Of a stretch of 64,000 bases of DNA, positions 18,535-25,264 are shown piece after piece. The position numbers were made by a program, and so were the translations under genes. How positions within the stretch are numbered: position 1 is the first letter of the stretch; every line of letters starts with the position of its first letter. The notes below the pieces were generated by a model. That model saw only the letters and a list, made by a program, of their open reading frames with translations, made no database searches and had not been told where the DNA came from. Source of the DNA: MH13 sp040219355 (lineage in GTDB: Bacteria; Pseudomonadota; Alphaproteobacteria; Rhizobiales; MH13); assembly GCA_040219355.1 (NCBI GenBank), contig JAVJSN010000012.1, positions 51,847 through 115,846 on the forward strand. Direction: 5' to 3'.

Positions 18535-18596
18535 CCCGGAAGTCAGACAGCCACCCTTTGGTTACTGCCTGATGCTCGGTGTCAGGGATGCTCCCC

Positions 18597-19022
18597 TTAG
18601 GTCGGTACAGCTTCAGCGGCATATTGCGCCAGGAACTCCGGGCTCGGTGGGATCGGTTTGATCACATCGATCAGCACGCCATTGGGGTCTTTGGTGATGA
18701 AATGGCGCTGGCCAAAGGGCTCGTCGCGCAAGGTTTTTAGGATCGGCAGATCGGCCTTTTGCGCGTGGTCATAAACGGCGTCGGGGTCTTCCACCTCAAA
18801 ATTGAGGATCAGGCCACTGATAGTTCCGCGCCCCTCTTCAGGGATTGTTTCGTGGTCGCCACGTAGCACGGCGATGTTGACCTTTTCGTCCTCACTGGAC
18901 TGCAGATGGCAATACCAGTCGCTTTCAAAGGTCGGCTTGAAGCCAAAGTTTTCAACATAGAAGGCGGTCGTGCCAGCCACATCCATGGTTTGGATGACTG
19001 GATAGTACTGAGTGCTTTTCAT
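18597..19022 (-). CDS. VOC-family (glyoxalase/bleomycin resistance fold) protein
   Basis: A 141-residue protein of the vicinal-oxygen-chelate fold. It has two beta-alpha-beta-beta-beta modules: one starting YYPVIQTMDVAGTTAFYVENFGF and one ending with the typical HFITKDPNGVLIDVIKPI, where the Glu/Asp near the end normally binds a metal. The ATG at 19022 is preceded by a strong Shine-Dalgarno (GAAAGGAGAC), which rules out the longer open frame. It is divergent from a TetR gene whose start is 70 bp away, with two operator-like palindromes between, so it is almost certainly the regulated target. It may detoxify or sequester an electrophile or drug. Confidence 0.9.
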   Translation of the reverse strand: MKSTQYYPVIQTMDVAGTTAFYVENFGFKPTFESDWYCHLQSSEDEKVNIAVLRGDHETIPEEGRGTISGLILNFEVEDPDAVYDHAQKADLPILKTLRDEPFGQRHFITKDPNGVLIDVIKPIPPSPEFLAQYAAEAVPT

Positions 19023-19043
19023 GGCTTGTCTCCTTTCGCGATA

Positions 19044-19094
19044 AAACATACAGTCTGCACGTATCTTTCCTATAAACATACAGGCTGTATGTAT
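19044..19094. promoter_or_regulatory. Two TetR-type operator palindromes in the divergent VOC/tetR promoter
   Basis: Two copies of the same 21 bp element, AAACATACAGnCTGyAyGTAT, begin at 19044 and 19074, exactly 30 bp (about three helical turns) apart. The second has a perfect core CATACA-GGC-TGTATG (19077-19082, 19086-19091); the first is imperfect. The tetR ATG at 19093 lies inside the second site, so repressor bound there would block its own gene. The layout is typical of a TetR protein controlling itself and a divergent neighbour. Confidence 0.75.
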
Positions 19095-19698
19095 GCAAGA
19101 GAAAAATGAACCCCGTTCCACCCCGGTCCGCTCCAACGCCGCGCGCACCAAGGCCACCCGCGAGGCGCTGATCGGCGCGGCCCGCGCGTTGTTCGTCGAA
19201 AAGGGGTATGCGGAAACCGCCACACCTGAGATTGTGAAGCTGGCGGGGGTCACCCGCGGCGCGCTCTACCATCACTTTGAGGACAAGGCCGACCTGTTCC
19301 TGGCCGTGGTGCGTGCCGAGTTTGAAGCGGTCGAGGCGGAAATCACCGAAAGAGCAACCCGCGAACCCAAGGACACAATTGACGCGCTGGTGCTGGGCAG
19401 CGAAGCCTATATGGAGGCGATGCGCGTGCCAGGTCGGGTCCGGCTCTTGCTGCTCGACGGTCCTGCTGTTCTGGGGCGTTTGGCGCTTGATGAAATTGAC
19501 CGGGAAACCTCAGCGGACGCCCTGCGTCTTGGATTGCAAGCAGCGATGGATGCAGGCGAGATTAAACCATTGCCGGTGCTTGCTCTTACGGCGCAACTGT
19601 CGGCCATGTTTGAGCGCGCGGCGCTGGGCGTTTCGGCTGGTGAGGACGAGCAAGCCCATCTGGCCGTCCTGACTGCCTTATTGACAGCACTGAAGTGA
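19093..19698 (+). CDS. TetR-family transcriptional repressor
   Basis: A 201-residue one-component regulator. The N-terminal DNA-binding domain is canonical: TREALIGAARALFVEKGYAE, TPEIVKLAGVTRGALYHHF and the final FEDKADLFLAV; the rest is the variable ligand-binding and dimerisation domain with the TetR C-terminal form seen in alphaproteobacteria (VRLLLLDGPAVLGRLALDEI). It is divergent from the VOC gene across a 70 bp region with two matched palindromes. The start at 19093 sits within the second operator, so the leader must be very short; no Shine-Dalgarno is visible there, and leaderless or weak translation is possible. The inducer is unknown. Confidence 0.92.
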   Translation: MQEKNEPRSTPVRSNAARTKATREALIGAARALFVEKGYAETATPEIVKLAGVTRGALYHHFEDKADLFLAVVRAEFEAVEAEITERATREPKDTIDALVLGSEAYMEAMRVPGRVRLLLLDGPAVLGRLALDEIDRETSADALRLGLQAAMDAGEIKPLPVLALTAQLSAMFERAALGVSAGEDEQAHLAVLTALLTALK

Positions 19699-19801
19699 AG
19701 GCATGTGGGCAGGCGTTTCGTAACTGCCCGTTAACCTTAACAATTCATCAACGCGCGCCATTCCCTTTGCCCTGTCCCGGCAAAAGGAATACATTGGTGT
19801 C

Positions 19802-20194
19802 ATGAGCGAAAACCACACCACCCCGCACCCATCTTGCATTCACCCAGGCATCCTCCTGTTGGAGGAATTTTTGAAGCCCTTGAGCATCAGCCAGAATCGC
19901 TTGGCCCGCGATATCGACGTGCCGGTGAGCCGCATCGCGGCGATTGTGGCGGGGCAACGGGCGATTACGGCCGATACGGCGATGCGCCTGTCCGCCTATT
20001 TCGACACCAAGCCAGAGCTTTGGATGAAATTGCAAGCATCCTATGAAATCGCAGTACTGCGCGACAGCGATTGGCCACGTATCGAGGCGCGCATCCGCCC
20101 CTATGAGCCAGTGGAAGAGCCGCAATCAGCCCGCGAACAGGGCAAGGCTCAGATGCCACAAGTTGATGATTTCCCGGTAACAGTGGCCAGCTAA
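19802..20194 (+). CDS. HigA-type antitoxin / XRE transcriptional regulator (no adjacent toxin)
   Basis: A 130-residue helix-turn-helix protein of the HigA addiction-module family: HPGILLLEEFLKPLSISQNR, LARDIDVPVSRIAAIVAGQR, then ITADTAMRLSAYFDTKPELW are the family blocks. HigA normally binds a HigB ribonuclease encoded just upstream, but the 103 bp before this ATG cannot hold one and no HigB-like frame follows. It is therefore an orphan antitoxin or has become a plain regulator. A short tail (EPVEEPQSAREQGKAQ) extends beyond the domain. It lies between tetR (same strand) and a convergent peptide deformylase gene. Confidence 0.88.
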   Translation: MSENHTTPHPSCIHPGILLLEEFLKPLSISQNRLARDIDVPVSRIAAIVAGQRAITADTAMRLSAYFDTKPELWMKLQASYEIAVLRDSDWPRIEARIRPYEPVEEPQSAREQGKAQMPQVDDFPVTVAS

Positions 20195-20211
20195 AGCGCT
20201 TTAGGTTTGAC

Positions 20212-20227
20212 GTGAATCGCAATTCAC
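20212..20227. repeat. Short palindrome between higA-like and def genes
   Basis: A perfect 6 bp inverted repeat (GTGAAT, loop CGCA, ATTCAC) follows an AAAGCGCTTT palindrome by a few bases in the 106 bp between the convergent HigA-like and def genes. It could act as a bidirectional transcript end, though no clear T-run follows on either strand. Confidence 0.4.
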
Positions 20228-20300
20228 TGCCTCTTCCATCGGGCGAACGCGATTTGCGGTAGACTGTCTGCGCTAAAACGCAAAACGCTCCAATACCTGC

Positions 20301-20831
20301 TTAACCGGCAGCAGATTCTCTTTCGCGCAATTTCGCGGCCTTTTTGAACTTCGCCATCACCCGCGAACGTTTGAGCGTCGACAGATAATCGATGAACAGC
20401 TTGCCATCGAGATGATCCACCTCGTGCTGGATGCAGGTCGACAAGAGGCCGTCTACCTCGATTTCGTGGGTCTGGCCGTCCAAATCCATGAAGCGCACAC
20501 GCGCATTGGCGGGCCGCAGAACCTCGTCATAATAGTCAGGGATCGACAGGCAGCCCTCTTCATAGGGCACGTCTTCGCCGGAAAGCTCCAGGATCTCTGG
20601 GTTGATCAGTGTCAGCGGCTCGGACTCTTCCTCGCGCGCCGAACAATCTGTGGTGACGATGCGCAGCGGTACGCCGATTTGGATCGCAGCCAGGCCAATG
20701 CCTGGCGCATCGTACATCGTCTGGTACATATCCTTAACCAGCGCGCGTACCTCATCGGTGATCTGCGTGACGGGTTTCGACACCTCGCGCAGCCGCTTGT
20801 CAGGGATAACCAAAATCTCGCGAATAGCCAT
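20301..20831 (-). CDS. def: Peptide deformylase
   Basis: Removes the formyl group from the N-terminal methionine of new proteins. All three family motifs are intact in 176 residues: GIGLAAIQ (44-51), EGCLS (92-96, metal-binding Cys) and QHEVDH (135-140, two metal-binding His and the catalytic Glu). The ATG at 20831 is preferred to the GTG at 20840 because family members begin close to this point (M-x-I-x-x-I-L-x-x-P-D). It is alone here, without fmt or truA beside it, and divergent from rmuC with a 146 bp gap. Confidence 0.97.
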   Translation of the reverse strand: MAIREILVIPDKRLREVSKPVTQITDEVRALVKDMYQTMYDAPGIGLAAIQIGVPLRIVTTDCSAREEESEPLTLINPEILELSGEDVPYEEGCLSIPDYYDEVLRPANARVRFMDLDGQTHEIEVDGLLSTCIQHEVDHLDGKLFIDYLSTLKRSRVMAKFKKAAKLRERESAAG

Positions 20832-20977
20832 GCAGGGCACTTAAGGCGGCGGTAAGTTTGGGTCAAGGTTTGCGGCAAGCACCAGCGCAAGCATCGTGGC
20901 GGCACCGTGCCAGCATAGCGTTTGTTCGCGCTTTGATCTAAAGTCGTAACGGACCCGATTCGACCGAGATTCTTGCT

Positions 20978-22201
20978 TTGGCCCTCACCTTTTCCTCCGT
21001 GCTGTTCACCCTACAGGGCACCCCTGTGACCCTTGCCATGCTGCTTTGGGCGCTGGGCGCAGTGGCGGTGCTTCTTGTCCTCTGGATTTGGTCATCCACA
21101 GCGCGCATGAAGCGGCAGACCGCCGAGATTGAAGCCAAGGCCGAGGCGGAAAAAGCCGAACTCACCCGGCAGCTTTCCAGCATGGCGGGCGCGCAGGCTG
21201 AACTGACAGGCCGCGTGCACTCCATGACGCAAATGCTTGGGGATCGGCAGGCTGAGTTGGCAAAGGTCATGTCTGAACGCATGGATGGGCTCGGCCACCG
21301 TCTTGGCCAGTCCATGAGCCAACAGACCAATCAGACCCACGAAACGCTGCGCACGCTGCACGAGCGGTTGGCGGCCATCGACACCGCACAGAAGAACATC
21401 ACTGAGCTCTCCCAAGGTGTCGTCGCGCTGCAGTCGATCTTGGCCGACAAGCAAACGCGTGGCGCTTTCGGCCAGGGGCGGATGGAAGCCATCGTGCAGG
21501 ATGCCCTGCCGCGCGGCGCCTACTCGTTTCAGCAAACCCTTTCCAACGGCAAACGACCCGATTGCGTGATCTATCTGCCCAATGGCGCGCCGAGCCTGGT
21601 GATCGATGCCAAGTTCCCGATGGAGGGCTGGAACGCCTTTCGCGATGCACCCGATGAGCGCGGCGCCACGCTGGCGGCCCAGCGGTTTCGCCAAGACGTC
21701 GGCAAGCATGTGCAGGACATCGCGGCCAAATATTTCATTTCAGGCGAGACCCACGAAACGGCGTTTATGTTCGTGCCATCGGAAAGCATCTTTGCCGACC
21801 TGCACGAAAAATTTGAGGATGTGGTGGGCAAGGCTAGCCGTCAGCGAGTGATGATCGTTTCGCCTTCGCTGCTCACGCTTTCCATTCAGGTGGTGCAGGC
21901 AGTGCTGCGCGATGCCCGCCTTCGCGAACAGGCCCATCTCATTCAAGATGAGGTCGGACGCCTGGTGGATGACATCACACGGCTCGATGATCGCGTCGCC
22001 AAACTCGCCAACCATTTCGGCCAAGCCCAGCGCGACATTGAGCAGATCCAAACCTCAACTGGCAAAATCACCAAACGTGGCGACCGCATTGGCAATCTGG
22101 ATGTCGCTCCCGACGCGGGAGAGCGAAACCCGGGCGCCGGGCAGCGAGAGTTTGATGAGTTGGAAGCGCCGGAGCCAAGATTGCCACTGGCTGGGGAGTA
22201 A
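20978..22201 (+). CDS. rmuC: RmuC-family DNA recombination protein
   Basis: RmuC proteins limit inversions at short repeats and have a nuclease-like fold. This one has 407 residues from a TTG at 20978: a membrane segment (about 14-35), a long coiled coil (about 40-140, rich in Glu/Lys/Gln), and the conserved domain starting near RGAFGQGRMEAIVQDALP with the PD-(D/E)xK-type core CVIYLPNGAPSLVIDAKFPME. Further family blocks are ETAFMFVPSESIFADLHEKF and KRGDRIGNLD. The start is uncertain, but the membrane helix near the beginning supports it. An REP-like palindrome follows its stop. Confidence 0.93.
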   Translation: MALTFSSVLFTLQGTPVTLAMLLWALGAVAVLLVLWIWSSTARMKRQTAEIEAKAEAEKAELTRQLSSMAGAQAELTGRVHSMTQMLGDRQAELAKVMSERMDGLGHRLGQSMSQQTNQTHETLRTLHERLAAIDTAQKNITELSQGVVALQSILADKQTRGAFGQGRMEAIVQDALPRGAYSFQQTLSNGKRPDCVIYLPNGAPSLVIDAKFPMEGWNAFRDAPDERGATLAAQRFRQDVGKHVQDIAAKYFISGETHETAFMFVPSESIFADLHEKFEDVVGKASRQRVMIVSPSLLTLSIQVVQAVLRDARLREQAHLIQDEVGRLVDDITRLDDRVAKLANHFGQAQRDIEQIQTSTGKITKRGDRIGNLDVAPDAGERNPGAGQREFDELEAPEPRLPLAGE

Positions 22202-22216
22202 GTTTCACATAACGGT

Positions 22217-22247
22217 CGTCATAGCCGGGCTTGACCCGGCTATGACG
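22217..22247. repeat. Perfect REP-like palindrome after rmuC
   Basis: A perfect 13 bp inverted repeat (22217-22229 with 22235-22247) with loop CTTGA, core CCGGGCTTGACCCGG, lies in the 83 bp between rmuC and the PfpI-like gene. Palindromes with this exact core are very widespread between genes in Alphaproteobacteria. It may block 3' exonucleases or help end the rmuC transcript; no T-run follows. Confidence 0.8.
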
Positions 22248-22284
22248 AAGAGGCGCGTACCGCAAACGTAAAAAGGTCGATACA

Positions 22285-22893
22285 ATGAAGCAGATCGGCG
22301 CTTTGATCTTTCCAGGCTTTGAGCTGCTTGATCTTTTTGGCCCGCTGCAAATGTTTGGCATGCTCAAGGATGAGTTTGAGATCCACTTGGTCGCCCAGAC
22401 GGAAGGCGCTGTGGCGAGCAACCAGGGACCGTTGTCCCTGGCCACTCAGTCGTTCGACAGTGGCTTGAACTACGACATCATCCTAGTCCCAGGTGGCGCA
22501 GGAACGCGCAAAGAGGTCCTCAACGCAGCGCTGCTTGCGTGGATCGCAAACGCGTCAGAAAATGCCGAACATGTTCTAAGCGTTTGTACTGGCAGCGCTT
22601 TGCTCGCCAAAGCGGGTGTCTTGGATAGACGGAGCGCGACCACCAACAAATCGGCCTTTGTTTGGGTGGCTGGCCAAGGCCCAAATGTTAACTGGCAACA
22701 AAAGGCGCGCTGGGTTGAAGATGGCAAGTTCATTACCGCTTCAGGCGTGTCTGCCGGCATGGACATGACGCTGGGCGCGTTATCGAGAATGCTGGGAGAG
22801 CCTACGGCTCGCGATATTGAGCGATGGTGCGAGTACACTTGGAACGACGATCCCAATGAAGACCCCTTCGCCGCGTACTACGGGTTGGGATAG
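22285..22893 (+). CDS. DJ-1/PfpI-family (type 1 glutamine amidotransferase-like) protein
   Basis: A 202-residue protein of the DJ-1/PfpI superfamily. The nucleophile elbow carries the reactive Cys in LSVCTGSALLAKAG (about Cys100), and the N-terminal block is IFPGFELLDLFGPLQMF, with an acidic residue as expected. The overall form resembles the subfamily of isonitrile hydratases and the amidase domains of AraC-like regulators, but there is no DNA-binding domain here. The function could be a hydratase, a stress protein or an amidase-like enzyme; the sequence does not decide. It stands alone between rmuC and a convergent DUF418 gene. Confidence 0.88.
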   Translation: MKQIGALIFPGFELLDLFGPLQMFGMLKDEFEIHLVAQTEGAVASNQGPLSLATQSFDSGLNYDIILVPGGAGTRKEVLNAALLAWIANASENAEHVLSVCTGSALLAKAGVLDRRSATTNKSAFVWVAGQGPNVNWQQKARWVEDGKFITASGVSAGMDMTLGALSRMLGEPTARDIERWCEYTWNDDPNEDPFAAYYGLG

Positions 22894-22955
22894 AATAAGG
22901 TCTGAGGAGAAAGCTGTTCCCTTCCACTCCACTTGCCCGCCAGGGCGGCGAAGGG

Positions 22956-24104
22956 TCAGGAATGCTTTGAAGGCGTTCGCACCCCCGGATACGTTATGCG
23001 TCGAAGGATCCATTCAAAGGGTCCAAGTCTGAACCAGATGCGCCAAACGGTCAGCGCCGCGATCAAAAGCACGGTGACCCCAAGGGCGATGGCGACGGCC
23101 GTGACCCGGTCAACCTGTTCCCAAAGTCCCAGGCCATAGGCGGAGAAGATGGTGGTCAGGATGATGGACTGACCAAGATAAATGCTGAGACTCGATCCGC
23201 CCGCCGCCAGCACCCGCGCCAGGATCGCGCCGGGCGGACGGGCGAGCGCTGCGATTAGGCCGAGATAGCCAAGCGTTGCGATTGGTGCTGCAACAATCAC
23301 CAGCGCTGCGCCAAACGTTCGCGCATTGTCGAACCCATCAACGCCCCATTGCCACATGGCGGCACCCAGAAGGCCAAGCAGGACGCCGGGCAGCAGACAC
23401 ACGCGCCTTGCCCGTCGCCAAAGCGGGTGGCGAGAGTCGTCAATCATGCCCGATTTCACCGCGGCAAGCCCCAGGCAAAACCAGCCGAGTGCGGAGATGC
23501 CCTGTGCGATCAGGAAGACCACGAAAAAAAGGGCGAATCCGATACTTCTGAACCCAACTGCATCGATGAAGCTGCCTTGGGTGTTTATCGCCTGCTCAAG
23601 CTGGAGCACGTCGGCAGGCGTTGTCGACGGCGCCAGCAGCAATGGCGTGCCGACGATAGCCTGCAGGACGAGAAGCCCGGCCCCAACCTTAACAAGCCGG
23701 CGCACGGACCAGTCCCTGAACAGGTAAAGGATTGAGCCTGTCACCGCATAGATGACCAAAATATCTCCAGGAAAGAACAAGCATCCATGGGCAAGACCCA
23801 AAAGCAGCAAACCCAACATGCGGTTGCGGTAAAGGCGTCCAAATGGCAGGTCGCGCCGGGCCGCCGATCGCATCAAAAACCCAAGGCCAACGCCGAACAT
23901 GAACGAGAACAGACCGTAAGTCTTAAGCAGTGCCAGGCCATGGACCAGCCACATGGTGACACCATCAGCAACGGACTCTCCAACCGGATCGGCAAAACTC
24001 CCAAGCGCCGAAAACGCCATGTATTGGACATTGACGACAACGATGCCAAACAAGGCAATGAGCCTCAAATAATCCGGCATCAACGCGCGTTCATGCGTGC
24101 TCAT
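22956..24104 (-). CDS. DUF418 (YeiB-like) multi-pass membrane protein
   Basis: A 382-residue inner-membrane protein with about nine to ten hydrophobic segments. The N-terminal block ERALMPDYLRLIALFGIVVVN and the C-terminal DUF418 domain, with SLSIYLGQSIILTTIFSAYG and the ending VWRIWFRLGPFEWILRRITY, match the YeiB family. The role of these proteins is not established; they have been suggested to be transporters or acyltransferase-like. It is convergent with the PfpI-like gene (62 bp gap) and lies 62 bp upstream of the recR end on the same strand, with no sign of coupling. Confidence 0.9.
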   Translation of the reverse strand: MSTHERALMPDYLRLIALFGIVVVNVQYMAFSALGSFADPVGESVADGVTMWLVHGLALLKTYGLFSFMFGVGLGFLMRSAARRDLPFGRLYRNRMLGLLLLGLAHGCLFFPGDILVIYAVTGSILYLFRDWSVRRLVKVGAGLLVLQAIVGTPLLLAPSTTPADVLQLEQAINTQGSFIDAVGFRSIGFALFFVVFLIAQGISALGWFCLGLAAVKSGMIDDSRHPLWRRARRVCLLPGVLLGLLGAAMWQWGVDGFDNARTFGAALVIVAAPIATLGYLGLIAALARPPGAILARVLAAGGSSLSIYLGQSIILTTIFSAYGLGLWEQVDRVTAVAIALGVTVLLIAALTVWRIWFRLGPFEWILRRITYPGVRTPSKHS

Positions 24105-24167
24105 TGGCTCTCCCTTAGGTCATGGTGGCGCCGAGCAGACAAGGTTGGACCTGCGCATGGGCAAGCG

Positions 24168-24773
24168 TCAAACCACCGTCCTCGCTTTCATGGCGGCCGC
24201 CAGTGTGCCCTCATCCAGATAGTCCAGCTCACCGCCCACCGGAACGCCGTGGGCGAGGCGCGTAACGGAAACGTCGCAGTTCATCAGCCGATCGGTGAGA
24301 TAATAGGCGGTGCTTTGCCCCTCCACCGTGGCGTTGATGGCCAAGATCACCTCGCGCACATCGGGTGCGGCAGCGCGTTCCACAAGCTGTTCAATCGACA
24401 GATCGTCCGGGCCGACACCATCCAGCGGCGAGAGTACGCCGCCCAGCACATGGTAGCGACCGCGCGAGGCTTTGGCGCGTTCCAGCGCCCAAAGGTCGGC
24501 GACATCCTCCACCACCACAAGCACAGAATCCTCGCGGCGCGGGTCGGTGCACACGGTGCAAGGGCTGACCGTATCGATGTTGCCGCAGCGCGCGCATTCC
24601 ATCACATTGTCGCGCGCGACCGCCATCGCCTCGGCCAGAGGTCCGAGAAGCTGGTCTTTGCGTTTTACAAGGTGCAGCGCAGCCCGGCGGGCAGAACGCG
24701 GGCCTAGGCCGGGAAGCTTTGCGAGCAGTTGAATAAGGCGCTCAATTTCCGGACCGACGGTATGATCGCTCAT
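24168..24773 (-). CDS. recR: Recombination mediator RecR
   Basis: RecR works with RecF/RecO to load RecA at gaps. It has 201 residues: a helix-hairpin-helix at the start (LAKLPGLGPRSARRAALHL), a four-Cys zinc finger (Cys60, 63, 72, 75 in CARCGNIDTVSPCTVC), and a Toprim domain with VLVVVEDVADLWALE. It is the third gene of dnaX-ybaB-recR, the classic order, but here 167 bp separate it from ybaB instead of the usual few bases. That spacer holds a decayed copy of its own first codons and two matched hairpins (24777-24940), which is unusual. Confidence 0.97.
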   Translation of the reverse strand: MSDHTVGPEIERLIQLLAKLPGLGPRSARRAALHLVKRKDQLLGPLAEAMAVARDNVMECARCGNIDTVSPCTVCTDPRREDSVLVVVEDVADLWALERAKASRGRYHVLGGVLSPLDGVGPDDLSIEQLVERAAAPDVREVILAINATVEGQSTAYYLTDRLMNCDVSVTRLAHGVPVGGELDYLDEGTLAAAMKARTVV

Positions 24774-24776
24774 TTA

Positions 24777-24878
24777 TTATCGAACGCTTTTCTTATGACG
24801 CGCTGTCGCGAGCGCAAAAGTCTGCAACTTTTGCTGACAGCGCTGCGCAATCTCAGGGCCGACAGTATGATCGCTCAC
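24777..24878 (-). pseudogene. Diverged copy of the recR 5' end (34-codon remnant)
   Basis: A small frame starting GTG at 24878 translates to a near copy of the RecR N-terminus: (V/M)SDHTVGPEI is identical over codons 2-10, then it departs (AQRCQQKL) and stops at 24777. Against recR, the four base changes within codons 2-10 are all at third positions and silent (ACC/ACT, GGT/GGC, CCG/CCT, GAA/GAG). That pattern suggests the copy diverged while it was still a working recR start, rather than after becoming junk. Its second half is formed by the hairpin at 24801-24842. Confidence 0.75.
24801..24842. repeat. Hairpin repeat, copy 1 (recR side)
   Basis: Outer arms CGCTGTC (24801-24807) and GACAGCG (24836-24842) enclose a conserved GCGAGC on one side and inner arms GCAAAAGT (24814-24821) and ACTTTTGC (24827-24834) around loop CTGCA. 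It is related to the element at 24897-24940 but with different, mutually compensating stem bases. REP-like; no coding role apart from the remnant frame running through it. Confidence 0.75.
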
Positions 24879-24896
24879 CAGTGCATGCCTTTTGTC

Positions 24897-24940
24897 GCGA
24901 TGGTGCGAGCGTAAAAGTCTCCAACTTTTACCAACATCGC
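24897..24940. repeat. Hairpin repeat, copy 2 (ybaB side)
   Basis: Outer arms GCGATG (24897-24902) and CATCGC (24935-24940), the shared GCGAGC (24905-24910), and inner arms GTAAAAGT (24911-24918) and ACTTTTAC (24924-24931) around loop CTCCA. It starts directly at the ybaB stop codon on the minus strand, so every ybaB transcript that goes on towards recR carries it. Confidence 0.75.
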
Positions 24941-25264
24941 TTACATCCCGGGCAATTTCATGCCAGGTGGCAAGCCCATGCCTGACATCATGCTTTGGGT
25001 CTTTTCAGCCACCAGTTGATCGGCTTTCATCTTCGCGTCGCCATGGGCGGCGATCAACAGATCTTCCAAAATCTCAACGTCATCAGGCACCAGCAGCGAT
25101 GGATCGATCTTCAAACCCGACAGCTCGCCCTTTCCGGACAAAGTAACGGTCACCATGCCGCCACCCGACGAGCCTTCGACGGTCTGGTCAGCCATCTCCG
25201 CCTGCATGGTCTGCATTTTTTCCTGCATGTCTTTGGCTTGCTTCATCATTTTCATGATGTCCAT
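24941..25264 (-). CDS. YbaB/EbfC nucleoid-associated protein
   Basis: A small DNA-binding protein (107 aa) that forms tweezers-like dimers on DNA. It has the usual helical N-terminus (MDIMKMMKQAKDMQEKMQTM), the central sheet block GGGMVTVTLSGKGELSGLKI and the helical end AHGDAKMKADQLVAEKTQ, followed by the Met/Gly/Pro-rich tail. Its ATG lies 13 bp inside the end of dnaX, so the two are translationally coupled, as in most bacteria. A hairpin element begins at its stop codon and separates it from recR. Confidence 0.96.
   Translation of the reverse strand: MDIMKMMKQAKDMQEKMQTMQAEMADQTVEGSSGGGMVTVTLSGKGELSGLKIDPSLLVPDDVEILEDLLIAAHGDAKMKADQLVAEKTQSMMSGMGLPPGMKLPGM

Noticed and set aside
19699..19801. 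HigB toxin gene upstream of the HigA-like gene
   Set aside because: The 103 bp gap is too short for a ~90-residue toxin and no frame with family residues is present.
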